The notes: generated by a model not told the origin, from the sequence alone. A stretch of 13,657 nt of DNA from CBDUBU01 sp965365465 (GCA_965365465.1 CBDUBU010000094.1:1-13657), one strand, 5' to 3'. Positions 1 through 7,538 are shown, counted from the stretch's first letter. Made by a program: numbers and translations.

Positions 1-117
1 AGAACAGGTTATTCCGGCAACCTGCCTGGTATTCGGCGGGAGGCGTTGCGAGAAGCGCGGGTTGCTGCAGGAGCGAAGATCCATAGGGGTCGCGCCGCCT
101 TACTGAACAGCCTCTGA
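1..117 (+). CDS. Possible C-terminal end of an unidentified protein (partial)
   Basis: The first plus-strand frame is open from the window edge to a TGA at 115-117, giving 38 codons. It is rich in Ala, Arg, Leu and Glu in a pattern that could form an amphipathic helix, and G is frequent at the first codon position. If real, it would converge on the LptF/LptG permease that ends at 130. The two other plus frames are also open for 28-34 codons, and a minus-strand frame starting with ATG at 84 is open to the edge, so the choice of frame rests only on composition. I do not recognise a family. Confidence 0.22.
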   Translation, partial: RTGYSGNLPGIRREALREARVAAGAKIHRGRAALLNSL

Positions 118-129
118 ACGTATAACACA

Positions 130-1590
130 TTACGGAATGCTCTGAAAAAGGCCGCGCAGCCGCTTCAACAGACCGGGGGTCGTATGGAGGTCCAGGGCGA
201 CATAAAGGAGCAGCCAGGCTCCGGCGACAATCATAACGAGGTTGGCAATCCACATACCAACCCAGGGCGAGAGCATACCCCGATCCGCCAGTTTCTCTCC
301 TTGCACGAGCGTCACCCAGTAGAAAAGAAAGATCCCGACGGCAAGCGCGCCGGAGGCGCCCAGGCCGCCGCGCCGAAGGCTAAGGCCCAGAGGCGCGCCA
401 ATGAACATGAAGATAAGACAGGCCAGCGCAATCGAATTCTTCTTGTGGATCTCGACCTGGAACCGGGATCTGCGTTCGGCCTCCCAGGAGAGGGTACGCG
501 TAAGGTCGTCAAGCATGGTGCGTGTGGTGCGTGTGTAGACCTGCGCGATGTCGTACACCTCGCGTCGCTGCGCCGGACTCAGCCCTGCCAGTGCGATGCG
601 TGGGTGGCGCTGCAAGGAAAGGGATTGCAGGGAGTCCTCGACCGGAAACGGAAGCAGTTCGGTGCGTTCCGGGTTGATCTGATGCATTGAATCCACGGTG
701 ATCCTTTGATTCAGCACGATGCCTGATAGCTCCTGTTTTTCAAAAGCAATATTAGCGCTGAGAGAATCCACTACATACTTCATCTCCTTCGTACGCATGG
801 TGCGGTCTGAGCGGGAGCCGTCGGAAGGATCGCTGCGTACGAAGTCAAAGTCGCTGAGGTCCATGCGCATCCGGAACCGCTCGAAGGCCAGCCGCTGATA
901 CCGTTCGGGCTGATCCTGAGCCGGCGTTGTCTGGCGCTGATGCAACTGACCCTGTTCAAGCACTACAGAGAGGGCCGAACCGTCCGGCGAAGGTTCAAGG
1001 AGGCCGCTTTTTGCTTTGATGACGCTTTGTTTCCGCGGGCTTTCCTGATGGTCGTAGATAAGGACATCCACGAGCCGGGTTGAGGTGGAGTCGGCAGGGA
1101 TCTGTTGCACGAGGATGCCGTAGCCGTTGATGCCGTCATAAAAGGCGCCAGGCTGAAGCTGAAAAGCGGGCCGTTTGCGGCGAATATCCTGCCAGAGGTT
1201 TTTGGCCCGGAAGTTGGCCTCCGGGAGCACTTCGTTGTTGAAGTACCACATACCGGCCGTAAGCATCAGGCCGACGACGAGAACCGGCCAGAGCAAGCGA
1301 GGCAGGGAAACCCCTGCGCCTTTTATCACGAGATAGCGGTTGCTTTCTGCAAGCTGGCCGAACGCCATCAACGAGGCGATGAGGGATGACATGGGTACAG
1401 CCAGCACCAGCATATAGGCCAGGTTGTACGCGATCAACTCGACGATGACGGAAAAAGAAAGCCCCTTGCCGACGAGTTCGGGGAGGAACCGGATCAGGAA
1501 CTGCATCAGAAGCAGGAACATCAGCACGCCCAGCCAGCCGAAAAAAGGGGCCGGGAGCATACGGAGCACCTGGCGATGGAAGAGCTTCAT
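130..1590 (-). CDS. LptF/LptG (YjgP/YjgQ) family lipopolysaccharide export permease
   Basis: This is an inner-membrane permease subunit of the LptB2FG ABC transporter, which extracts lipopolysaccharide from the inner membrane and passes it to the periplasmic Lpt bridge. The 486 residues show three N-terminal membrane segments (about 17-37, 49-78, 99-117), a long periplasmic domain (about 120-385) and three C-terminal segments (about 386-405, 412-430, 446-468). The family hallmark before the fourth segment is present: EIHKK at 380-384 followed by GAPLG at 398-402. Enterobacterial LptF and LptG have about 360 residues; the extra length lies in the periplasmic part, as is common in Bacteroidota. 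LptF and LptG cannot be told apart here. ATG at 1590 follows the metallophosphoesterase stop by 22 bp with no clear Shine-Dalgarno, so it is probably the second gene of that transcript. Confidence 0.9.
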   Translation of the reverse strand: MKLFHRQVLRMLPAPFFGWLGVLMFLLLMQFLIRFLPELVGKGLSFSVIVELIAYNLAYMLVLAVPMSSLIASLMAFGQLAESNRYLVIKGAGVSLPRLLWPVLVVGLMLTAGMWYFNNEVLPEANFRAKNLWQDIRRKRPAFQLQPGAFYDGINGYGILVQQIPADSTSTRLVDVLIYDHQESPRKQSVIKAKSGLLEPSPDGSALSVVLEQGQLHQRQTTPAQDQPERYQRLAFERFRMRMDLSDFDFVRSDPSDGSRSDRTMRTKEMKYVVDSLSANIAFEKQELSGIVLNQRITVDSMHQINPERTELLPFPVEDSLQSLSLQRHPRIALAGLSPAQRREVYDIAQVYTRTTRTMLDDLTRTLSWEAERRSRFQVEIHKKNSIALACLIFMFIGAPLGLSLRRGGLGASGALAVGIFLFYWVTLVQGEKLADRGMLSPWVGMWIANLVMIVAGAWLLLYVALDLHTTPGLLKRLRGLFQSIP

Positions 1591-1612
1591 GGCGATACGG
1601 CGCGAGGCGGTT

Positions 1613-2923
1613 TCAGGCGCGGTGAAGTTCGAGCAAGGTTATCTCCGGGCGAATCCCTACGCGAATAGGAGGGCCTACCGTCCCGATGCCCCGGTTCACA
1701 TACAGGTGGTTCCACCCTGCCCTGTCTGCTCGCGGTTCCGAATAGAGGCCGGCCCAGCGCGGATAGGCGACACGAGCCAGCCCCCACCGGAGAGGCCCGA
1801 TTTCAAAGCCTATCTGCCCGCCGTGCGTATGTCCGCAGAGCATCAGGTCGATCTGCGGGAAATCAGGGCGGACCTTCAGGTCCCAGAAGGTAGGATCATG
1901 CGCGAGCAGGATGCCGGCCTCCTCACCGTCAGGAGACGTTTTGAGGCTCGACATAGCCGCAGGGAGGTCGGCGAAGTTCTGCCGGAAGCCGGTATTGTCC
2001 GTGCCGATCAGGTGAAGGCTGGCCCCGTCGATCTGGAGGGTGCGGCCCCTGTTCACGAGTAAATCAATGGGCGTGGTGCGAAGCTGCGCGACAAGGTCGG
2101 GCACAGAGGCATAGTGGTCGTGATTGCCCAGGCAGCCCACAATGCCCAGATCAGCCTTCAAGGTGCGTAAGGCAGGGAGAATGAGCCGGGATTCCGCTGC
2201 ATCGTGGTTGACGAAATCTCCCGTGATTGCAATCAGATCCGGCTTGAGGCTGTTTACCAGGCTGGCGGCTTCCTCCATGGGGTGGCTCGAAAAAAAGGAA
2301 CCGGCGTGCAAATCGGACAACTGCGCGATGGCAAGGCCCTCCAGCGCACGCGGCAGCCCGACAATGGGCACGCGGATGCGATGGATCTGGTAATCGTAGA
2401 GCGACCGGAAAACGCCGTATCCGACGACGACGAAGGGAACAGCAGCGGCAGACCAACCCATCTTCCGGAGAAAAGCGCCCCGGCTCATGCGCTTCATGTC
2501 GGTAAGGTCCAGCGGATCTGTCGGCGCCGTGGCAGGGGGCTGCGTCTGTGGGGCGATGCTCCGAACCGGCGCAGGAGGCAGCAGGCGTTCCTGAAACCAG
2601 CTAAACAGCCACATAACGAACCGGGCGAAATCCTTCAGGACAAGGACGAGCGCTATCGGCGCTTTCGGAAGGTAGTAGATGGCCCAGAATCCGATGAACA
2701 GGGCGCGCAGCAGCTTGGGTTCAACCTCCCACCAGCGGGAGAAGTAGAAGTAGGCCGGCAATGCAAACGGCATGACGAACAGGAAGACCCGGTAAAGCGG
2801 GAGCGTCCATCTCAGTTTCCCACGCTGGTATTTCGCAAAGCGACGCCAGTTTCGATAGACGTAGTAGTCTACCGCAAACAGCATGACCATCGAAAGAAGG
2901 GCAAAGACGAGATATCTGGACAT
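1613..2923 (-). CDS. Membrane-anchored metallophosphoesterase (YkuE/YaeI-like)
   Basis: This is a 436-residue calcineurin-like metallophosphoesterase attached to the membrane. The N-terminus has about four hydrophobic segments (about 2-22, 43-61, 71-90, 91-110), then a Pro-rich linker (115-135) and another hydrophobic stretch (157-174) preceded by SRGAFLRK, which resembles a degenerate twin-arginine motif. The catalytic domain (about 185-436) has every metal-site motif: D204-x-H206 (SDLH), GD at 235-236, GNHD at 266-269, H342, and GHTHGGQ at 364-370. It ends with the usual YVNRGIGT and PEITLLEL strands. YkuE/YaeI relatives act on lipid-linked or UDP-sugar pyrophosphates such as UDP-diacylglucosamine, but the substrate here cannot be read from sequence. 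The adjacent LptF/LptG permease suggests an envelope or lipid A role. ATG at 2923 gives the complete first membrane segment. Confidence 0.88.
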   Translation of the reverse strand: MSRYLVFALLSMVMLFAVDYYVYRNWRRFAKYQRGKLRWTLPLYRVFLFVMPFALPAYFYFSRWWEVEPKLLRALFIGFWAIYYLPKAPIALVLVLKDFARFVMWLFSWFQERLLPPAPVRSIAPQTQPPATAPTDPLDLTDMKRMSRGAFLRKMGWSAAAVPFVVVGYGVFRSLYDYQIHRIRVPIVGLPRALEGLAIAQLSDLHAGSFFSSHPMEEAASLVNSLKPDLIAITGDFVNHDAAESRLILPALRTLKADLGIVGCLGNHDHYASVPDLVAQLRTTPIDLLVNRGRTLQIDGASLHLIGTDNTGFRQNFADLPAAMSSLKTSPDGEEAGILLAHDPTFWDLKVRPDFPQIDLMLCGHTHGGQIGFEIGPLRWGLARVAYPRWAGLYSEPRADRAGWNHLYVNRGIGTVGPPIRVGIRPEITLLELHRA

Positions 2924-2953
2924 AGAATCTCGTAAACGAAAGCCTTTTTCAAA

Positions 2954-2985
2954 GGTTCTTGCCCTGTCTGGTTCTGTGAGGTTCT
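2954..2985. repeat. Three direct copies of GGTTCT in the divergent promoter region
   Basis: GGTTCT (AGAACC on the minus strand) occurs at 2954-2959, 2970-2975 and 2980-2985, between 31 and 62 bp upstream of the metallophosphoesterase start. The spacings (16 and 10 bp) are roughly helical. The copies could be operator half-sites or chance. The same divergent region (2924-3167) also has a perfect hairpin at 3072-3086 (6-bp arms CTGCTG/CAGCAG, 3-nt loop), upstream of the hydrolase gene. I see no convincing -35/-10 pair. Confidence 0.3.
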
Positions 2986-3167
2986 AAAAAACGGTCTGGC
3001 AAGCTGGTAAAGCGGCGCTGCCGGCAGAAAAACTCCCTACAGGCAGGCGCTTGCATTCAACGTCTCTGATGCTGCTGCAACAGCAGAGGGAAGGGTTGGA
3101 GCCTGTGCGTTGTCTGCGCGTATGAGGAAGCCTTTTCATTTGACTTGTCTACCCACCGGTTGCAAAT

Positions 3168-3818
3168 ATGACGGTACAATCTTTTACGTTCAATCCTTTT
3201 CAAACCAACTGCCTTATTTGCCATGACGGCGGAGAAGCTGTCCTGATCGACCCGAGCAGTTCGACGCTGCGGGAGCGACAGGTGGTTATGGATTATCTCA
3301 AGAAGCATGATCTTTCGATCAGCCATTTATTGTTGACCCATGCTCATATCGATCACATCTTCGACTGTGCTTTTTTTACGCAGGAATTCGGAGAGGCTTT
3401 CAAAATGCATCGCGCCGACGCGCCGCTTCTGAGAGGCGCACAGGAGCAGGCCCGGCTTTTCGGCGTGTCGATAGAGACGCCTCCTGAACCGGGCGTTTTT
3501 CTGGATCAGGGAGCTACGATCAAGTTCGGAGAGGCGGAATGGCAGATATTGCATACGCCGGGGCACTCGCCCGGCTCCATCTGCTTCTATGACGAGAAGA
3601 ACGGCTTTGTCATATCGGGCGATGTGCTCTTCAGCGGTTCTATCGGACGCACGGATCTATGGCAGGGTTCGCTGCCGCAGCTCATGGAATCAATCTTTCA
3701 GGAACTCGTACCGCTTGGAGATGACGTAGTGGTCTATCCCGGACACGGACCCTCTACGACGGTGGGCCGTGAGCGGAAACAGAACCCTTTCCTGACGGGC
3801 GGCTATGCGCCTCTGTAG
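3168..3818 (+). CDS. MBL-fold metallohydrolase, glyoxalase II-like (YcbL type)
   Basis: This 216-residue metallo-beta-lactamase-fold hydrolase is probably cytoplasmic, as there is no signal peptide. The binuclear metal motif THAHIDH places H58, H60, D62 and H63. The remaining ligands follow as H133 (in HTPGHSPGS), D152 (in SGDVLF) and H193 (in YPGHGPST). The short C-terminus lacks the glutathione-binding helical domain of classic glyoxalase II, so it is the short YcbL-like type, acting on thioesters such as S-lactoyl-thiols. This organism also encodes BshA, so a bacillithiol thioester is a plausible substrate (inference). ATG at 3168 gives the usual family start (a VQSFTFNPFQTN-type first strand). 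The gene converges on the 99-residue ORF with only 10 bp between stops. Confidence 0.9.
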   Translation: MTVQSFTFNPFQTNCLICHDGGEAVLIDPSSSTLRERQVVMDYLKKHDLSISHLLLTHAHIDHIFDCAFFTQEFGEAFKMHRADAPLLRGAQEQARLFGVSIETPPEPGVFLDQGATIKFGEAEWQILHTPGHSPGSICFYDEKNGFVISGDVLFSGSIGRTDLWQGSLPQLMESIFQELVPLGDDVVVYPGHGPSTTVGRERKQNPFLTGGYAPL

Positions 3819-3828
3819 AGAGGCATTT

Positions 3829-4128
3829 TCAGGCTAGGTTGCGGCGAAAGGGAGTAAGGGCCGGCTGCGTCAGCACGACCATCATGCTGGCCCCTGCTGT
3901 TTCTACGATTCGAGGCGCGGCGCTTCTGATCTGCCATCCCTGCTTGAGCAGGGGTGCGAGATCCGGGTGGCTCCGGACGGCTTCGCCGCTTCGAAAATCA
4001 ACGATGACGATTTTCGTTTGCAGCGCATCGAGGCGGGAGCGCTCGGTCGTAGAGGGGAGGGGCAGTGTGGAGGAAAGAAAGGGAAATATTGACGCCTCCG
4101 TCTCTTCTGCGCTATCTGTCGTTGCCAT
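3829..4128 (-). CDS. Uncharacterised 99-residue protein, alpha-beta, possibly DUF4177-like
   Basis: I do not recognise the family with certainty. Residues 1-35 look disordered (Ser/Thr/Pro/Glu-rich). A strand KIVIVDFR (39-46), a helix with LAPLLKQGW (57-65), a strand IRSAAPRIVE (67-76) and a final hydrophobic strand SMMVVLTQ (81-88) follow. The spacing of 'LLxxGWxIxS...VVL' recalls small DUF4177-type proteins, which is a weak, unverified resemblance. The frame stays open up to an ATG at 4236, but I chose the ATG at 4128 because AGGA lies 3 nt before it, the residues before it look non-coding, and a promoter-like pair lies at 4183-4211. No signal peptide or membrane segment is visible. Confidence 0.65.
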   Translation of the reverse strand: MATTDSAEETEASIFPFLSSTLPLPSTTERSRLDALQTKIVIVDFRSGEAVRSHPDLAPLLKQGWQIRSAAPRIVETAGASMMVVLTQPALTPFRRNLA

Positions 4129-4182
4129 TTTCCTGCACCTGTGGTTGAAAACCGGGTTAGGTGAAAGCTTCGCCTCCACAAG

Positions 4183-4211
4183 CGGATAACAACATTGCCC
4201 GGAGTCGTCAA
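4183..4211 (-). promoter_or_regulatory. Sigma70-like promoter for the 99-residue protein
   Basis: On the minus strand TTGACG (4206-4211) and TATCCG (4183-4188) are separated by exactly 17 bp. The -35 matches 5 of 6 consensus bases and the -10 matches 3 of 6. The start codon lies 55 bp downstream of the -10. The rest of the 190-bp gap upstream contains a 14-bp inverted repeat at 4282-4295. Confidence 0.4.
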
Positions 4212-4281
4212 GAGCTTTTTCAGGCGAGCAAGCCAACAGGGTAAAAATAGGGAAAACGGAAGCCGTATACTGCCTAAATCA

Positions 4282-4295
4282 TGTGAAACTTCACA
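4282..4295. repeat. 14-bp inverted repeat TGTGAA-AC-TTCACA
   Basis: Two 6-bp arms flank a 2-bp centre, 24 bp past the stop of the kinase-like gene and about 70 bp upstream of the promoter of the 99-residue gene. The half-site TGTGA/TCACA matches Crp/Fnr-family sites, but the spacer is 4 bp rather than 6, so a standard CRP site is not supported. It could be an operator or a small 3'-end hairpin; no U-tract follows it on the minus strand. Confidence 0.3.
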
Positions 4296-4318
4296 GTTAA
4301 TTACATTCCATACGGGGT

Positions 4319-5401
4319 TCACTCCCGGTGCGCCATTCCCGTAGTTTCGCCAAGCAAAACCCCCATGGCCCCGCTATTGTGCTCCAGCAAGAGGTTGATG
4401 GAGGTATGGACCAACTCGCCCATCGTTTCGCAGGATTCGAACTCCGTGTGATCGTAATGCCGGGCCAGGCATCTGCCCAGAACCGCCACGTTTTCCTGGG
4501 GGGAAATGATGTCTTCGCGCATGACCTCCATGAGGGCCTGGAACCTTCCATGCGACACACGGACGCGGTTGGCGATCAAGGCCCGTTCCTCCTTCTGACC
4601 TTGCAGTACGTTTTCCACAGCAAGGCACCTCAGACCCACATTGATGAGCGGGTTGTTCTGGGGGTAGTACTGCGGCAAATAAACCTGCTTGCGCCAGTGG
4701 TGGCTCTGCTGGTCGAAGTCTATCGGACGCATTCGGTAGTGCCATTTCTCGAAGTCGCGGGTGATGTCGATCACGAAGTTGCCGGCGTGCATGTCGCCTA
4801 GCAGACGGACAAAGCACCGTTCGTTGAACTTTACGAACTCCATAGCCAGGCGCACCTGATCGAACCTGTTCTCCGGAGGGCTTTCCCGCATGAATACGTC
4901 AGCCGGTATGCCAACGATGTGTTCTTCTACGATAGTATGGTCGCTGATGAAGTAATGAATCCGGCTCGGTGAGAGGATATGTTCGAGTTCCAGCCCATAG
5001 ACGCGGTTTGCATCAACCCGCTTTACGTAAAAATAATCAAAGTTGTCGTTGATGCGGTTTACGATACGGACCCGAAAAGGCAGCGTGTTGGCATACAGGC
5101 AGAGATCAACCCGGTCTACGTACAGGTATTCAGCGATAGAAGCATCGCCGTGCGTCTTCAGCATGGCATAAGCGAGCCGGAGTTTGTCGTGTATCTCCTG
5201 CTGTTCCGTATGCGCATAGAACACGGTGGACCAGAGTGTGTCGTATCCCTGCTCATTGTAGAGTGGGATAGAGTTGTTATACCTGAGGAGGTCTTCGTAC
5301 CGGATGCTCTGGTGATGGAGCCGCCCGTACCGCGTCAGGTACGACCTCAAATAATCGCTGATCGCGTAAATCGGTTTTTTCCGGCTGATGAGGACGCGCA
5401 T
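4319..5401 (-). CDS. Uncharacterised protein with kinase-fold motifs, bshA partner
   Basis: This 360-residue protein is not a family I can name, but it carries an ordered set of protein-kinase-like/aminoglycoside-phosphotransferase-like motifs. These are a strand with lysine FYVKRVD (K127), a nearby acidic helix (E138, E140), a hinge-like VEEHIVG (158-164), a catalytic-loop match LGDMHAGN (D203, H205, N208), and a metal-binding DFD (228-230). The usual His before GD is Leu201. About 110 residues precede the lysine without an obvious Gly-rich loop, so the N-lobe may be divergent. The C-terminal part (250-360) is helical and acidic or aromatic, as in substrate-binding lobes. There is no signal peptide or membrane segment. 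It starts 42 bp after bshA on the same strand, so co-transcription is likely. The substrate (small molecule, sugar or protein) is unknown. Confidence 0.82.
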   Translation of the reverse strand: MRVLISRKKPIYAISDYLRSYLTRYGRLHHQSIRYEDLLRYNNSIPLYNEQGYDTLWSTVFYAHTEQQEIHDKLRLAYAMLKTHGDASIAEYLYVDRVDLCLYANTLPFRVRIVNRINDNFDYFYVKRVDANRVYGLELEHILSPSRIHYFISDHTIVEEHIVGIPADVFMRESPPENRFDQVRLAMEFVKFNERCFVRLLGDMHAGNFVIDITRDFEKWHYRMRPIDFDQQSHHWRKQVYLPQYYPQNNPLINVGLRCLAVENVLQGQKEERALIANRVRVSHGRFQALMEVMREDIISPQENVAVLGRCLARHYDHTEFESCETMGELVHTSINLLLEHNSGAMGVLLGETTGMAHRE

Positions 5402-5443
5402 TTTTATCGGAGGGATGTGCGGAGCAAGGTTGCGGCGGGTAGA

Positions 5444-6589
5444 TCATACCTGAGCCAGCATCTGATCGCGCACGCGCTCGTAGTAAGCTTCATAGTGAGG
5501 TATGATGCGTTCCAGAGAAAACTCATTGACGGCGCGGTCACGCGCAGCGGCAGCCATGCGGGCGTACAGATCTTCATCGGTGAGAATGCGCCGGGTGCGC
5601 TCTGTAAGCACCTCGATATCACCCAGCGGGCAAAGGTAGCCCGTTACACCGTCAATATTCAACTCCGGCAGGCCCCCTACGTCCGATGAAACGACAGGGA
5701 CGCCGCAGGCCATTGCTTCGAGGGCGGCCAGCCCGAACGTTTCGGAACCGCTTGGGATCATAAAAACGTCTGCAATCGACAGGATTTCTTCGACCGGCTC
5801 CTGCTTTCCCAGAAAGCGGATATCTTCGTAGACGCCCAGCTTGCGGGCGAGGTGTTCCGCCGGAACGCGGTCAGGTCCATCTCCTACGAGCAGAAGCTTG
5901 ATTTCCAGCCCTTCCTGCCGCAACCGGTGAAACACCTCCACCACATCAGCGGCTCGCTTGACCGGGCGAAAGTTCGATACATGCACAAGCACCTTCTCAC
6001 CATTCGGGCATAGCGCCTGTTTGAAGTGCTGCTTTTTCATGCGCTGAAACCGCACGGTGTCGATGAAATTGGGAATCACCTCAATATCTTTGTGGATGTC
6101 AAAAGACTGATACGTGGCCTCGCGCAGGTAATTGGAAACGGCTGTCACTCCGTCCGACTCGTTGATGGAGTAGGTTACGACGGGGGCAAAGGAAGGGTCT
6201 TGTCCAACGAGGGTGATGTCAGTGCCGTGGAGGGTCGTTACGACCGGGATGTGGATGCGCTGCTTTTCCAGAATCTGGCGGGCATGTACGGCGCTCGTCG
6301 CGTGCGGGATGGCATAGTGGACATGAAGGAGATCCAGCTTTTCGTACTTCACGACATCCATCATCTTGCTGGTGAGCGCCAGCGAATAGGGCGGGTACTC
6401 GAAGAGCGGATAGGTATTGACCGTGACCTCATGGAAGTAAATGTTTTCCGTAACGTGCCCAAGCCGAAACGGCATGGAATAGGCGATGAAGTGGATCTGG
6501 TGCCCACGTGCGGCAAGGGCCTTGCCGAGTTCCGTAGCGACGACGCCGCTGCCTCCATAAACGGGATAGCATGTAATGCCAATTTTCAT
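5444..6589 (-). CDS. bshA: N-acetyl-alpha-D-glucosaminyl L-malate synthase BshA
   Basis: This is a GT4 retaining glycosyltransferase (381 residues, GT-B fold, cytoplasmic) that joins GlcNAc from UDP-GlcNAc to L-malate, the first step of bacillithiol synthesis. Evidence: the N-terminal GITCYPVYGGSGVVATELG signature (4-22), the BshA-typical LHVHYAIPHA (88-97), HGTD (121-124), the donor-phosphate site VSNFRPVKR (204-212), LLVGDGP (233-239), and the EX7E nucleotide-binding motif E283/E291 in SGSETFGLAALEAM. The length matches the family. ATG at 6589 has AGG 8 nt upstream. BshB and BshC are not in the window, which is common because the pathway genes are often dispersed. The kinase-like gene follows after 42 bp. 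The divergent gap to the barrel gene presumably holds the promoter. Confidence 0.94.
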   Translation of the reverse strand: MKIGITCYPVYGGSGVVATELGKALAARGHQIHFIAYSMPFRLGHVTENIYFHEVTVNTYPLFEYPPYSLALTSKMMDVVKYEKLDLLHVHYAIPHATSAVHARQILEKQRIHIPVVTTLHGTDITLVGQDPSFAPVVTYSINESDGVTAVSNYLREATYQSFDIHKDIEVIPNFIDTVRFQRMKKQHFKQALCPNGEKVLVHVSNFRPVKRAADVVEVFHRLRQEGLEIKLLLVGDGPDRVPAEHLARKLGVYEDIRFLGKQEPVEEILSIADVFMIPSGSETFGLAALEAMACGVPVVSSDVGGLPELNIDGVTGYLCPLGDIEVLTERTRRILTDEDLYARMAAAARDRAVNEFSLERIIPHYEAYYERVRDQMLAQV

Positions 6590-6905
6590 ACAGAGCCTGC
6601 CGGTTCGGCGGTTATATCTGGGGAAAGAACCGGGTATTAACGACGCGGGGACAGGCTGGTTCTTGCGCAGGTTGTTACCCTGCGCGACGCGAGAGCGGCC
6701 ATACGATGTGGAAGGCTGTTTCGTGCGGGGGCAACGGCAGGCAAACTGTTACGGGTTTGTTTGCGTCCCGGATTGCAGAAACATGGCAGGGGCCGGCAGG
6801 TTGCATTTTCCTTATGCGATACGCCTTGCAGCGCAGCGGGAGAAGCGTGAATGCCGGACTACTGCAGCCTACGAAATCATCAAAGAGAAAACAGGTTTAC
6901 GCGCT
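6590..6905. other. 316-bp divergent intergenic region, bshA / outer-membrane barrel
   Basis: No gene is supported here. A longer plus-strand frame runs through it into the barrel gene, but its residues look non-coding and would bury the barrel's signal peptide. The clearest structure is an inverted repeat at 6665-6685 with 7-bp arms GCGCAGG/CCTGCGC and a 7-nt loop, about 76 bp upstream of bshA; it could be an operator or leader hairpin. The region must hold promoters in both directions, but I see no convincing -35/-10 or Bacteroidota-type (TTTG / TAnnTTTG) pair. Confidence 0.5.
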
Positions 6906-7538
6906 ATGAAGACAATACGCCTCGCAAGTTTATCGATGGTCATACTGCTCGCTGCATGGTGGGCGCAGCCCGCTCAGGCGCAACTGGGCGTTGCCGCGGG
7001 ATTGAATTACGATCAATTCAGTGATATCCAGTTCAACGACCGGGAGGCTACGTTCGACAATGCATCAGGCTATCATGTAGGCATCTTTTACGATCTTGCG
7101 GTGGGGCCGCTTGCTCTTCGACCGGGTTTGTTCTTCCGGAACATTAGCGACATTGAATATGATTTCGGGTTTTCGGGACTGGGGCAACGCGAGACGTTTG
7201 ACCTGAGCCTGATCGAAATTCCGGTTGACGTGCGTTTTCGCTTTGCCGCGCCCATCATCAAGCCGTATGCCTTTGCCGGACCTGTGTTCAGTTTTGCATC
7301 CACGAACGACGACAACTTCCAGGACAACCTGGAAAACCTGTTTGTGTCGGCGAATATCGGTGCGGGCATCGAACTGGCGGTGCCGGTTCTGGGCATAAGC
7401 ATACTTCCGGAAATACGCTACGCCTTCGGGATCACACGTTATCTGAAGGAAGAAGTCCAGATCGGGAATGCCACCATCACCGCAGAAGACACGGAAAAGC
7501 TGAACACCTTGATGTTGCGCCTGGGCATTGCTTTCTAG
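6906..7538 (+). CDS. Outer-membrane beta-barrel protein (PorT-like)
   Basis: This is a 210-residue secreted barrel. A classic signal peptide (basic KTIR, then a hydrophobic core at about 8-20) ends at a predicted cleavage site AQA|Q (25/26). The mature part alternates hydrophobic and polar residues in amphipathic strands such as LGVAAGLNYDQF, GYHVGIFYDLA, LALRPGLFFR and IIKPYAFAGPVFSF, with Asp/Asn-rich turns. It ends with LMLRLGIAF, where the terminal Phe is the usual outer-membrane assembly signal. This fits the Bacteroidota 'outer membrane protein beta-barrel' families of about 200 residues; the cargo or role is unknown. ATG at 6906 is chosen because it begins the signal peptide. The stop overlaps that of the convergent repressor gene. 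Confidence 0.85.
   Translation: MKTIRLASLSMVILLAAWWAQPAQAQLGVAAGLNYDQFSDIQFNDREATFDNASGYHVGIFYDLAVGPLALRPGLFFRNISDIEYDFGFSGLGQRETFDLSLIEIPVDVRFRFAAPIIKPYAFAGPVFSFASTNDDNFQDNLENLFVSANIGAGIELAVPVLGISILPEIRYAFGITRYLKEEVQIGNATITAEDTEKLNTLMLRLGIAF

Noticed and set aside
1..84. Minus-strand frame beginning with ATG at 84 and open to the window edge
   Set aside because: 28 codons with no recognisable motif or clear ribosome binding site, and a plus-strand frame is equally open. Too short to support.
184..690. Plus-strand frame of 168 codons opposite the LptF/LptG gene
   Set aside because: It is rich in Gly, Arg, Lys and Gln with no family motif, and it lies fully antisense to a convincing permease.
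4129..4236. Upstream ATG (4236) for the 99-residue protein
   Set aside because: The extra 36 residues are Cys/Pro/Arg-rich without structure, they overlap a promoter-like pair, and only the ATG at 4128 has an adjacent AGGA.
4282..4295. CRP-type binding site
   Set aside because: The TGTGA/TCACA arms are separated by 4 bp rather than the 6 of the CRP consensus. It is kept only as an inverted repeat.
4979..5689. Plus-strand frame of 236 codons opposite the kinase-like gene and bshA end
   Set aside because: It spans two minus-strand genes and their gap, and shows no coherent motif. The minus-strand reading has kinase and GT4 motifs.
6576..6905. N-terminal extension of the barrel frame (110 extra codons)
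   Set aside because: The extra residues look non-coding, overlap the bshA start and would place the clear signal peptide in mid-protein. ATG at 6906 is the natural start.
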